This document shows positions 1-8,005 of a stretch of DNA of 64,000 nucleotides, in pieces. Source of the stretch: Pseudacidovorax sp. (GTDB taxonomy: Bacteria; Pseudomonadota; Gammaproteobacteria; Burkholderiales; Burkholderiaceae_C); NCBI RefSeq assembly GCF_017991995.1, contig NZ_JAGOPN010000010.1, forward strand, positions 62,001 to 126,000, read 5' to 3'. The stretch's first letter is position 1. Every line of letters starts with the position of its first letter. The notes below the pieces were generated by a model that saw only the letters and a program-made list of their open reading frames with translations, was not told where the DNA came from and did not search any database. The position numbers and the translations under genes are program-made.

Positions 1-265
1 TGCGGGCCGCGGTGCTCGGGTCCGATGCGTCGTCGAGCTGGATGACCTGCACCTTCTTGCCGTCGATCTCGCCCTTGAAGGCCTGCGCCGCGGCCATGCC
101 CTTCTGGTAGGGAATGCCCAGCGACGAGACGGGCCCCGACAGCGAGGTGATGAAGCCGACCTTGTAGTCGGCGGCCATGGCGGCGGGCGCCGCGGCGCCC
201 AGCAGCGTGGCGCAGGCCAGGGCAGCCAGGCTGCGCAGGGGACGTAGTGACTTCATCATCTTCAT
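1..265 (-). CDS. ABC transporter substrate-binding protein, N-terminal part (runs off left edge)
   Basis: Only the first 88 codons are inside the window. An N-terminal signal peptide (Lys-rich start, then a Leu/Ala core ending near AAMAADYK) is followed by VGFITSLSGPVSSLGIPYQK, typical of periplasmic leucine/branched-chain amino acid-type binding proteins (Peripla_BP_6), which deliver amino acids or aromatic acids to an ABC importer. The start at 265 is chosen over the ATG at 277 because GGAG lies 6 nt upstream of it. It lies 208 nt beyond the last gene of the iorA-to-SDR operon and probably has its own promoter. Substrate unknown; aromatic or indolic acid is inferred from context. Confidence 0.8.
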   Translation of the reverse strand, partial: MKMMKSLRPLRSLAALACATLLGAAAPAAMAADYKVGFITSLSGPVSSLGIPYQKGMAAAQAFKGEIDGKKVQVIQLDDASDPSTAAR

Positions 266-374
266 CGCGAACTCCATCTGATTCGGTGGCAACACGGTGG
301 AACAACGCCGGTGTCGACGGGCCGCCTCTTCCACGCTCCTGCGGCTGCCGCACTGGCACATGACTTATCAATTA

Positions 375-386
375 TTTAGTCTTAAA
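375..386. promoter_or_regulatory. Candidate MarR operator (TTTAGTCTTAAA) upstream of the binding-protein gene
   Basis: An AT-rich imperfect inverted repeat (ATTATTTA-GTCT-TAAACAAT around this core) stands out in GC-rich DNA between 266 and 473. A related sequence, TTTAGACCTGAA, lies at 12844-12855 between marR and iorA. Two similar sites at both ends of one catabolic locus suggest shared control by the MarR protein at 12922. Inference from sequence similarity only; the match is partial. Confidence 0.35.
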
Positions 387-473
387 CAATCCTAGCGAGC
401 ACATCCAGGCGTTGCAAGGGGACTGTCCTCATGGTGGAAAGCCGCGGCGCAGCATGGTGCGCCGATGCACGCC

Positions 474-1211
474 CTAGAGCGTCAGGCTCCCCACGCTGGT
501 GCCTCCGCACACGTAGAGCACCTGTCCGGTCACGAAACTGTTGGCCGGCTCCACGAAGAAACGCACGGCCCGTGCCACATCGGCGGCCTCGCCCAGGCGC
601 TTGACGGGCACGCTGGCAGCGAGCGCCCTTTCCTTCTCACTGCCGGCATCCACGACGTCGTAGAACATGTCGGTGCGGATGGGCCCGGGCGCCACCACGT
701 TGACGGTGATGCCCTCGCCGCCCAGCTCCAGCGCCCAGGTGCGGGCCATGCCCAGCATGCCGGCCTTGGTGGCCGAATAGCTGGTGCGCGTGGCCAGGCC
801 GAGGGCCGCGCGCGAAGAGAGCAGCACCACGCGGCCGAAGCCGGCGGCGCGCATGGCCGGCAGCGCGGCCTGCACCAGTTGCACGGCGCAGCCCAGGTGC
901 AGGTCCACCAGCGCGTCGAGGTCCGTCAGCTGCACCTGCGGCAGCAAGGCGGCGCGGATCACGCCAGCGTTGTGCACCACGGTCGTCACCTGCCAGCGCG
1001 ACGCGACCTCGGCCACTGCCTGGGCCGTGGCGGCGCGGTCGCTCAGGTCCACCTCGATGCTGTGCAGCCGCGCATGGGCGATGTCGGCGGGCCGTCGCGC
1101 GAGGCTGACCACCTCCCAGCCGCCCTCCAGCAGGTCCTGGCAGATCGCTTTGCCGATGCCCGCGCTGCCGCCGGTGACGACGGCGACGCCGCGGTCCTGC
1201 ACGGCGCTCAT
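474..1211 (-). CDS. Short-chain dehydrogenase/reductase (SDR)
   Basis: A 245-residue classical SDR, an NAD(P)-dependent oxidoreductase of the cytoplasm. The TGGSAGIGKA cofactor-binding motif lies near residues 13-22, NAG in the middle, and the catalytic Ser and YSATK (Tyr-x3-Lys) motif in the second half, with APGPIRTDM after it. It overlaps the upstream cyclase gene by 4 nt (ATGA), so it is co-translated with it, and it is the last gene of the operon that starts at iorA. Its substrate is not evident; oxidation or reduction of a hydroxy intermediate in indole or aryl-acid breakdown is inferred. Confidence 0.85.
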   Translation of the reverse strand: MSAVQDRGVAVVTGGSAGIGKAICQDLLEGGWEVVSLARRPADIAHARLHSIEVDLSDRAATAQAVAEVASRWQVTTVVHNAGVIRAALLPQVQLTDLDALVDLHLGCAVQLVQAALPAMRAAGFGRVVLLSSRAALGLATRTSYSATKAGMLGMARTWALELGGEGITVNVVAPGPIRTDMFYDVVDAGSEKERALAASVPVKRLGEAADVARAVRFFVEPANSFVTGQVLYVCGGTSVGSLTL

Positions 1212-2029
1212 GCCGACCCCACCAGCGCCAGCACGCGCAGCGGGCTGCCGCTGCCCTTCTCGATCTTCAGCGGCGGGCAGATCAGCACCGCGCCGGCCGG
1301 CGGCAGCAGGTCCAGGTTGCAGAGGCATTGCAGGCCGTAGCGCCCTGCCCCGTGCATGTAGTAGTGGCAGGGATACGGCGGGCGCAGGTGGTAGCCCTGG
1401 CCGGCGTCGGTGCCGATGGCCTCGGAGCCGAAGCCCAGCACGTCGCGCTCTTCCACCAGGAAGCGCACCGCGGCCGTGCTGGGGCCGGGCGTGTGCTGGC
1501 CGGTCTCGTCGAAGTTCTGGTACTCGGCCGGGTCGGTGCGCTTGGACCAGTCGGTGCGCATCAGCACCCAGGCGCCCTTCGGGATGCGGCCATGCGCGGC
1601 CTCCCATTCGGCAATGTCTTCCAGCGTGAGCAGGTAGTCCGGGTCGTCCTTGACCTGCGGCGAGCAGTCGATCACGCAGGCCGGCGCCACGAAGTTCTGC
1701 ACGGGGATGGTGTCCACCGCGTTGTTGGGCAGGTCGCGGCCCGAGATCCAGTGGATGGGCGCGTCGAAGTGCGTGCCCGTGTGCTCGCCGCAGGAGAAGT
1801 TGTTCCAGTACCAGCCCGGGCCGCGCTCGTCGTAGCGCGACACCTCCTCGATGCGGAAGGGCCAGCACTGGCCCATTTCGGGCGGCAGCGCGATCTGCGG
1901 GAACTCGGGCGTCAGCGTCTGCGTGAGGTCGACCACGCGGATGCGGCCGGTGGCCAGGGCGCTCACCAGGCCGGCCAGGGCGTCGAGGCCGGTGGGTGCC
2001 GGAGCGGGAGGCAGGGTTGCATTGCTCAT
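1208..2029 (-). CDS. Cyclase-family metal-dependent hydrolase (isatin hydrolase/kynurenine formamidase fold)
   Basis: A 273-residue member of the PF04199 cyclase family. The signature HTGTHFDAPIHW gives the metal-binding His/Asp set. Family members include kynurenine formamidase and isatin hydrolase, which open N-formyl or lactam bonds. Start at 2029 is supported by AAGGAGA spaced 5 nt upstream. The gene sits between the DUF35-SDR fusion and an SDR in the operon. If the locus degrades indole-3-acetate, isatin to isatinate hydrolysis is a natural role, but the sequence alone only proves the family. Confidence 0.8.
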   Translation of the reverse strand: MSNATLPPAPAPTGLDALAGLVSALATGRIRVVDLTQTLTPEFPQIALPPEMGQCWPFRIEEVSRYDERGPGWYWNNFSCGEHTGTHFDAPIHWISGRDLPNNAVDTIPVQNFVAPACVIDCSPQVKDDPDYLLTLEDIAEWEAAHGRIPKGAWVLMRTDWSKRTDPAEYQNFDETGQHTPGPSTAAVRFLVEERDVLGFGSEAIGTDAGQGYHLRPPYPCHYYMHGAGRYGLQCLCNLDLLPPAGAVLICPPLKIEKGSGSPLRVLALVGSA

Positions 2030-2051
2030 GGGTGTCTCCTTGCCAGTGACC

Positions 2052-3305
2052 TCATCCACCATTCGTCGCCAGCTCGCGTTCGAGCACCTTGGGGTTGTCA
2101 CGCCAGCGCTGCAGCCATTCCTGCGCCACGTCGCCGGGATAGACGTCCTCCACGCCGTCGCGCAGCGCCTTCACGATGGCATTGGCCAGCGCGTCGGGGC
2201 CCAGCTTGGGGGGCGGCATGTGCTGGTTCCATTCGTCGTCGATGGGGCCCGGAAAGACATTGATGACGCGGATGCCGGCCGGCCGCATCTCGGCCCGCAG
2301 GCACTGCGCCAGCGAATGGGCCGCGGCCTTGCTGGCGCTGAAGGTGCCGTGCGGCGGGAAGTTGGACAGCGCGTAGATCGACAGCAGATTGACCCAGGCG
2401 GTGGCCCCGATCGCGCCATCGGCCGAGCGGCCCTTGAGCGCCGGGCCGAACTCCTGTGCCAGCCGCAGCAGGCCGAAGTAGTTGATGTCCATCTCCAGCT
2501 TGGCCACGTCGGTGCCGCGCCGCGCGCCGATGCCGAAGGTGCGGTGCACCTCCGCATTGTTGATGACGATGTCCACCTTGCCGCCGATCGAGCCGGCCAG
2601 CTCGGTGATGGCGCGGCCATTGGTCAGATCCAGCGGCACCAGCGTCACCTGCGGCAGCGCGCTGATGTCCTCCAGGCCACCCAGCTGCTTCCAGGGTTCG
2701 GCATGGCCGACCCAGACGATGTCGGCGCCGGCCTTGACCAGGGCGCGCACCAGGGCCTGGCCGGCGGGCGTCTTGCCGTCCGTCACCAGCACCTTGCGGA
2801 ACTTGGGGTCGCTGGTCATCTCGCGCAGCATCGGGTCGTCGGCCATGTGTGTGCTTCCTTCAAAAGGGAATCCGATCAGTACCGCCTGTCCGGCGCGGTC
2901 GAGCCGGGCACCCACGCGCACGCGCTGCGGTGCCTCGCCCACCTCGCCATGCAGGTGGACCATGAGGGAGGGGCCGCTGTCCAGCTTGACCATGCCCAGG
3001 CGCCAGGGCAGGCGCTCGCGGAAGAACAGGTCGTTGCTGTGGTGCAGCGTGGTGGCGCTGAGCAGTTCGCCCTCGCCGGTCTGGAGTCGCCAGCGCAGTT
3101 CGGTCGAGAGGCACTGCTTGCAGGCGCCGCGCGGCGGGTATTGCACGGTGCCGCATTCCTCGCACACCTGCAGCTCGAAGCGGCCTTCTGCGGCGGCGGC
3201 GGTGATGCCCAGCGCCTCGCGCCCGCGCGCCCAGGGCGGCAGGTTCATCTGGCGGGTGCGCAGGACGGGGTTCTTGCGCTTGGGGCGCATCAGGGGCATG
3301 GTCAT
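2052..3305 (-). CDS. DUF35 (zinc-ribbon/OB-fold) protein fused to an SDR domain
   Basis: A 417-residue two-domain protein. Residues about 20-160 are a DUF35 acyl-CoA-associated module with a zinc ribbon (CEECG and CKQC), and residues about 170-417 are a short-chain dehydrogenase-like domain with a degenerate nucleotide motif (TDGKTPAGQAL) but a clear NNAEVHRTFG and a Ser/Lys catalytic region (TFSASKAAA, with Phe where the usual Tyr stands). DUF35 proteins usually pair with thiolase-fold partners, and the adjacent gene is exactly that. Start 3305 has GGGAGG in front. The fusion and the missing catalytic Tyr are unusual; the SDR part may act as a structural or altered-chemistry domain. Confidence 0.75.
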   Translation of the reverse strand: MTMPLMRPKRKNPVLRTRQMNLPPWARGREALGITAAAAEGRFELQVCEECGTVQYPPRGACKQCLSTELRWRLQTGEGELLSATTLHHSNDLFFRERLPWRLGMVKLDSGPSLMVHLHGEVGEAPQRVRVGARLDRAGQAVLIGFPFEGSTHMADDPMLREMTSDPKFRKVLVTDGKTPAGQALVRALVKAGADIVWVGHAEPWKQLGGLEDISALPQVTLVPLDLTNGRAITELAGSIGGKVDIVINNAEVHRTFGIGARRGTDVAKLEMDINYFGLLRLAQEFGPALKGRSADGAIGATAWVNLLSIYALSNFPPHGTFSASKAAAHSLAQCLRAEMRPAGIRVINVFPGPIDDEWNQHMPPPKLGPDALANAIVKALRDGVEDVYPGDVAQEWLQRWRDNPKVLERELATNGG

Positions 3306-3336
3306 GGCGCCTCCCTTCTCATGGCGGATGGGCGGT

Positions 3337-4512
3337 TCATTCCTGTCTCCCAAGGATCACGGCGCCCGTGCACAGGCAGCGGTCGTAGGTGACCATGCCG
3401 AAACCGGCCACCAGGCCCAGTTGCGCGTCGGGCACGGTGCGCGGTCCGGCCTGGCCGGTGAGCTGGCGCAGCGTCTCTGTCATGCCCAGGAAGCCGCCCG
3501 CGGCGCCCGCCTGGCCGGCCGAGAGCTGGCCACCGCTGGTGTTGTTGGGAAAGCTGCCGTCGTGCGTGAGCGTGTGCGACTGCACGAAGGCCGGACCTTC
3601 TCCCTTGTCGCAGAAGCCCAGGTCCTCGAAGTGCATCATCACGATGACCGGGTAGTCGTCGTAGGTCTGGATGAAGTCGATGTCCTTCGGCTGCACGCCG
3701 GCCTGCGCATACAGGTCGTCGCGGTCGCGCGCCCAGCCGCCGCGCACCATGATCGGGTCATCGGCGAAGGCGTTGTGGCGCTCGATGCTGCCGCGCACCG
3801 TGGCGTACGGCAGACCCAGGTCGCGGGCCCGCTCGGCCGTCATCACCAGGAAGGCCTCGGCGCCGGCACAGGGCATGACGCAGTCGAACAGGTGCAGCGG
3901 GTCGGAGATGGGCCGCGCCGCCATGTACTCATCGAGCGTCAGCGCCTTCTTGAACATCGCGTTGGGATTGCCCAGCGCGTTCTGCCGCTGCGCCACGCAG
4001 ATGCGGCCGAAGTCCTCCCGCCGCGCGCCGAACTGCCGCATGTAATGCGCGGTGATCATCGCGAAGATGGAGTTCGGTCCACCCGAGCCATAGGGGTAGG
4101 TCGCGTCGCGCGCGAAGTTGCTGAAGGCGCCCAACGTCTGGCGGAACGAGTCGACATGGTTGGTGTCGGCCGCCACGCAGGCCACCACGTCCGCATCGCC
4201 GCACTGCACCGCGCGCGCAGCGCGGCGCAGGCACATCACGCCCGAGGCGCCGCCGGTGGGCACATGGTCCAGCCAGCGCGGCGACAGGCCCAGGTGCTGC
4301 GTGACGCCGACGGCGGTGTCGGGGGCCAGCGAGAAGCTCGACAGGCACAGGCCGTCGATGTCGTCCTTGGCGATGCCGCTGGCCTCCACCAGCGCGCGCA
4401 CCGCCTTGCCCAGGAAGAAGTGCGCACCCTCGGTGGAATAGCGCTGGTAGGGCACCGTCACCGGCACGGCCACGGCCACACCGTCGTAGTTGCTGCGTTG
4501 TCGGCGGCCCAT
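3337..4512 (-). CDS. Thiolase-superfamily protein lacking standard catalytic residues
   Basis: A 391-residue thiolase-fold protein of the SCP-x/lipid-transfer-like group. The region where thiolases have their nucleophilic Cys reads VPTGGASGVM, without Cys, and the usual GHP motif reads AGQAGAAGG, without His; NNTSGGQLS and a C-terminal CLCTG are present. Such proteins together with a DUF35 partner act as retro-aldolases (Ltp2-type) or as thiolases (BbsAB-type). The neighbouring DUF35-SDR fusion is the likely partner. Start abuts the upstream ligase gene (1-nt overlap). Expected step: C-C bond cleavage of a CoA-bound side chain (inference). Confidence 0.75.
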   Translation of the reverse strand: MGRRQRSNYDGVAVAVPVTVPYQRYSTEGAHFFLGKAVRALVEASGIAKDDIDGLCLSSFSLAPDTAVGVTQHLGLSPRWLDHVPTGGASGVMCLRRAARAVQCGDADVVACVAADTNHVDSFRQTLGAFSNFARDATYPYGSGGPNSIFAMITAHYMRQFGARREDFGRICVAQRQNALGNPNAMFKKALTLDEYMAARPISDPLHLFDCVMPCAGAEAFLVMTAERARDLGLPYATVRGSIERHNAFADDPIMVRGGWARDRDDLYAQAGVQPKDIDFIQTYDDYPVIVMMHFEDLGFCDKGEGPAFVQSHTLTHDGSFPNNTSGGQLSAGQAGAAGGFLGMTETLRQLTGQAGPRTVPDAQLGLVAGFGMVTYDRCLCTGAVILGRQE

Positions 4513-6140
4513 CAGTCCTGCCTCTTCTTCATGGCGCGGGTGTCGAAGCAGGCCGCAGTGCCGGGCAGCGCCTGCGCCATTTGCCGCAGCTCGCCGCGCT
4601 GGATCTTCTGCGAGGCCGTGAGCGGCAGCGCATCGACGAAGGCCACGTGGCCCGGCGCCTTGTAGTAGGCCAGCTGGGCCAGGGCATGGCGCACGATGTC
4701 CGCGGCCAACGCCTCGCCCGGCTCAACCGCGGCGTCGGGGTCGATGACGATGCAGGCCAGCACCTCGTCGCCGCGCACCGCATCGGGCGTGGCGGCCACC
4801 GCCGACACCTTCACGGCCGGGTGCTGGTTGAGCACGCTCTCGACCTCCACCGCCGAGATGTTCTCGCCGCTGCGGCGGATGACGTTCTTCTTGCGGTCGA
4901 CGAAATAGAGGCTGCCTGACTCGTCGCGCCGGACCATGTCGCCGGTGTGGAACCAGCCGCCCTGCCAGGCTTCGTCGGTGGCCGTCTGGTCCTTCAAGTA
5001 GCCGCCGAAGAAGTGGCGGCGGGGATCGCTGCCGTTGGAACGCACCAGCAGTTCGCCGGGCGTGCCGGCGGGCACGTCCTGTCCCTCGTCGTCAACCAGG
5101 CGCACCTCGACGAAATCCTCAGCCCGGCCGAAGCAGCTGGTGCCCACGTGGCGCGGCTCGTGGTTGGCCATGATGCAGGCGGCCGCGCCAGTCTCGGTCA
5201 TGGCCCAGGCCTCTACCAGCGGAAAGCCGAAGCGGGCCTCGAAGGGCGCGTGGTTCTTGCGGTCCACGCCGGCCCCGAAGGCCCAGCGGATCGCATGGTC
5301 GCGGTCGGCCGGCGTCTCGGCGGCGGCCAGCAGCATGGCCGGCATCACGCCCAGGTAATGGACGATGGTGGCGCCGCTGTCGCGCGCGCTCTGCAGCCAG
5401 CTGCGGGGATGGAAGCGGTCCAGCTGCACCAGGCAGCCGCCGGCCACCAGCACCACCATGGTCGAGAAGGCCATGGCATTGACATGGTTCAGCGGCAGCG
5501 GCGTCATCAGCCGCTCCTGGTCGCGGCGGAAGGCGCACACGCCGTCCAGGCCTGCATACCACTCGCCCGCGCGCAGGAAGTAGGCGTTGCTCAGCATGCA
5601 GCCCTTGGGCCGGCCGGTGGTGCCCGAGGTGTAGAGCAGCGCGCATTCGGTGCCCAGGCCCACGACCTCGTTGGCGCGGGGCGCGGGCTCGGAGGGTGCG
5701 GGCACGTCCGCGGCGTCGGCCCCCATGGTGTGCAGCATTCGGCCGGCCTGGGCTGCAGCGGCTTCCAGGTCGCGGACACGCTGCGGCAGCGTGACGGCCA
5801 GGCCGATCTCGCTGTGGCCGATCAGGTAGGCCAGCTCGGCCGAGCGCATCTCGGCATTGATGGGCACCACGCTCACGCCCAGCGCATTGAGCGCGAACCA
5901 GTGATACAGGAAGGCCGGCCGGTTCTCCAGCAGCAGGCCGACCCGGTGCCCGTGGCCCCAGCCGGCATGCGCATAGGCCAGGCGCAGGCGGTCGACCTCG
6001 GCGGCGGCTGCGGCCCAGGCGATGGGGCCGGATGCGATGCCATAGACCTCGGCCGTGACCGGCTCGGTGTAGAGGAAGTCCGCCTGCGGCGTGCGCGCGG
6101 CGCTGGCCGCGAAGGCGTCGTGGATGGTGCGGTGGTCCAT
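4512..6140 (-). CDS. AMP-dependent acyl/aryl-CoA ligase
   Basis: A 542-residue acyl-adenylate-forming ligase (ANL superfamily) that would activate a carboxylic acid to its CoA thioester using ATP. The P-loop YTSGTTGRPKG, the AMTET core motif, the GDMVRRDESG hinge region and the C-terminal catalytic Lys near SQKIQRGEL are all visible. Start at 6140 is 13 nt beyond the stop of the upstream oxygenase beta subunit. The gene has normal family length. Its place between a ring oxygenase and a thiolase/DUF35 pair suggests activation of an aryl or indolyl acid. Confidence 0.85.
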   Translation of the reverse strand: MDHRTIHDAFAASAARTPQADFLYTEPVTAEVYGIASGPIAWAAAAAEVDRLRLAYAHAGWGHGHRVGLLLENRPAFLYHWFALNALGVSVVPINAEMRSAELAYLIGHSEIGLAVTLPQRVRDLEAAAAQAGRMLHTMGADAADVPAPSEPAPRANEVVGLGTECALLYTSGTTGRPKGCMLSNAYFLRAGEWYAGLDGVCAFRRDQERLMTPLPLNHVNAMAFSTMVVLVAGGCLVQLDRFHPRSWLQSARDSGATIVHYLGVMPAMLLAAAETPADRDHAIRWAFGAGVDRKNHAPFEARFGFPLVEAWAMTETGAAACIMANHEPRHVGTSCFGRAEDFVEVRLVDDEGQDVPAGTPGELLVRSNGSDPRRHFFGGYLKDQTATDEAWQGGWFHTGDMVRRDESGSLYFVDRKKNVIRRSGENISAVEVESVLNQHPAVKVSAVAATPDAVRGDEVLACIVIDPDAAVEPGEALAADIVRHALAQLAYYKAPGHVAFVDALPLTASQKIQRGELRQMAQALPGTAACFDTRAMKKRQD

Positions 6141-6153
6141 GCCGGGCTTCACT

Positions 6154-6651
6154 TCAGAGAAAGAGCTGAACCGCCGGCAGCGCGGCATCGCTGTTGATCA
6201 GGTCCACGCGCTTGAGCACCATGCGCAGGGCCCCATCATGCACGCACAGGTGGTGCCAGGCCACGCCGGTGAGGAAGAGCATCTCGTCCGCCTGCGCCTC
6301 GCTGTAGTGGAAGGGCGTGCGCAGCACGAAGCGGTTGGCGGCCTCGTCGCGCGACTCCAGGCCGGGCAGCTGCAGCACGTGCTGGCAGCGGCTGGGCGGC
6401 TGCTGCGAGAAGGCGCGCGGGCTCTTGAAGCGTTCGATGCGCAGGTCGCGCAGCAGCTTGTCCTCATAGAGGTGCGAGGTGTGGTTCAGGCCGTCGGGCT
6501 GGCCCGGCGTGAGCGGCACCCAGTAGATGGCGTCGTCGGTGAACAGCGCATTCCATTCGTCGAAGCGCTTCTCGTCGAGCAGACGGGCCTCGTGCATGAC
6601 GAAGTCGATCAGTTGGTCACGGGTGACGGTGGCGGGCGTGAGTTCGGCCAT
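6154..6651 (-). CDS. Ring-hydroxylating dioxygenase, small (beta) subunit
   Basis: A 165-residue non-catalytic beta subunit of the SnoaL-like ring-hydroxylating dioxygenase family (LLDEKRFDEWNALFTDDAIYW is diagnostic in spirit, with the later HHLCVHDG and LKRVDLINSD segments). It forms an alpha3beta3 hexamer with the product of the gene just upstream. Start at 6651 is preferred because GGGAG is 7 nt upstream; an ATG at 6657 overlaps the alpha-subunit stop. The spacing implies translational coupling. Confidence 0.85.
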   Translation of the reverse strand: MAELTPATVTRDQLIDFVMHEARLLDEKRFDEWNALFTDDAIYWVPLTPGQPDGLNHTSHLYEDKLLRDLRIERFKSPRAFSQQPPSRCQHVLQLPGLESRDEAANRFVLRTPFHYSEAQADEMLFLTGVAWHHLCVHDGALRMVLKRVDLINSDAALPAVQLFL

Positions 6652-6653
6652 GG

Positions 6654-7973
6654 TCATGCTCCCATCGTCATAGTCATGTGCTTGAGCCACGACCGGTACT
6701 GGTTGCGCATGGGCAGCTCGTTGGTGCCGTTGCTGGTCTCTTCGCGCTCGCGGCCTTCGTTCTCGTCGTAGTTGCGGTGCAGGCTGACCCAGTCGTTGCC
6801 GCTGGCATGCAGGCCGGCCTGGATGCCGCGGTAGGCCTGCAGGTCGTCATGGCCCACCACCGAGAAGGGCGAGTTGATGAGGCGGCTGTAGGTGGTGGTG
6901 CGCTGCAGCAGCTCCTCCGGAGCGCCCTTCAGGCGGAAGGTCCAGCTCTCGACCAGGGTGCGGTCCACCGCGATGGGCCGCGCCACGCGGATGGCCTGGA
7001 TCGCGCCCTTGATCGTGAGGTTGGGGTAGTACACGGTGTTGTGCCGCGCCATGCCCAGGATCTGGGCCGTGCGCGCCTCGCCGTAGCGGGCCTTCATCGC
7101 CTCCTCATAGCCCGGGATGCCCGAGTACTTGCTGTGGATGCTGAAGTGCACGCCCGAGAAGCTGTGGCCGTTGTCGTAGACCCGCACGCCCATGCCGTCG
7201 AAGAACTGGTAGTCGGACATGAAGGGCACGAACTGCTCGATGGCCATGGGCTTGGGCGCATCGGCCGGCTGGCCCGCCCACATGGCCTTGGCCGTGCCGG
7301 CCGAGGACTCGTGCGCCACCATCGGGTGCATGGTGTCGTTGAGGTTCTCGACGAACATCTTCCAGTTGCACTGGTGCATGAAGCGCAGGCAGCCGCCCGC
7401 CACCTCCAGCTCGCCCTCCGGCGAGCGGTCGGCCATGTTGTCGATGGAGGAGAGCGAATCGCCGAAGTACTCCTCGAAGTCCTGCCCCACGTCATTGAGC
7501 TTGACGAAGATGAAGCCGCGGTAGAGCCGCACATGCCGCACCGGCACCAGCCCCTTGGACGCATCGCAGTCCTTCAGCGCCGTGCCCTCGTAGCCGTTCT
7601 TGAGCGGAATGGCCAGCGGCGCGCCGTCGGTCTTGAAGGTCCAGGCGTGGTAGGGGCAGCGGAAGAACTTGCCCGTGTTGCCGCAGGCGCCGTTGACCAC
7701 GCGCGAGCCCTTGTGGGCGCAGCGGTTCATGAGCACCTTGACCGCGCCGTCGGTGTGGCGCACCACGATCAGCGGCCGACCGGCGATGTCCACGGTGATG
7801 TAGTCGCCGGGCTTGGGCACCTGGCTGTCGTGGCCGGCGTAGTTCCAGGTGTTGGCGAAGAAGTGTTCCTGCTCCAGCTCGAAGAGCTCGGGGCTGATGT
7901 AGAGGTCGCGGTGCACCTGCTGCGGCTGCACCAGCGCACGGATCGCATCGGGGTTGTCTCGGTAGCGTGTCAT
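6654..7973 (-). CDS. Ring-hydroxylating dioxygenase, large (alpha) subunit
   Basis: A 439-residue Rieske oxygenase alpha subunit that would add O2 across an aromatic ring. The Rieske centre ligands are Cys85, His87, Cys106 and His109 (CAHKG ... CPYHAW); the mononuclear iron ligands are in NDTMHPMVAH (Asp213, His216, His221). It follows its reductase gene by 32 nt and is directly followed by the beta subunit, so the three components are complete. The subfamily looks like benzoate/anthranilate/cinnamate-type dioxygenases; substrate not determined. An indolic acid or anthranilate-like compound is suggested by the neighbours. Confidence 0.87.
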   Translation of the reverse strand: MTRYRDNPDAIRALVQPQQVHRDLYISPELFELEQEHFFANTWNYAGHDSQVPKPGDYITVDIAGRPLIVVRHTDGAVKVLMNRCAHKGSRVVNGACGNTGKFFRCPYHAWTFKTDGAPLAIPLKNGYEGTALKDCDASKGLVPVRHVRLYRGFIFVKLNDVGQDFEEYFGDSLSSIDNMADRSPEGELEVAGGCLRFMHQCNWKMFVENLNDTMHPMVAHESSAGTAKAMWAGQPADAPKPMAIEQFVPFMSDYQFFDGMGVRVYDNGHSFSGVHFSIHSKYSGIPGYEEAMKARYGEARTAQILGMARHNTVYYPNLTIKGAIQAIRVARPIAVDRTLVESWTFRLKGAPEELLQRTTTYSRLINSPFSVVGHDDLQAYRGIQAGLHASGNDWVSLHRNYDENEGREREETSNGTNELPMRNQYRSWLKHMTMTMGA

Positions 7974-8005
7974 GGCAGGCCTTTCTCTTGGGGGTCGTGC
8001 AGTGC

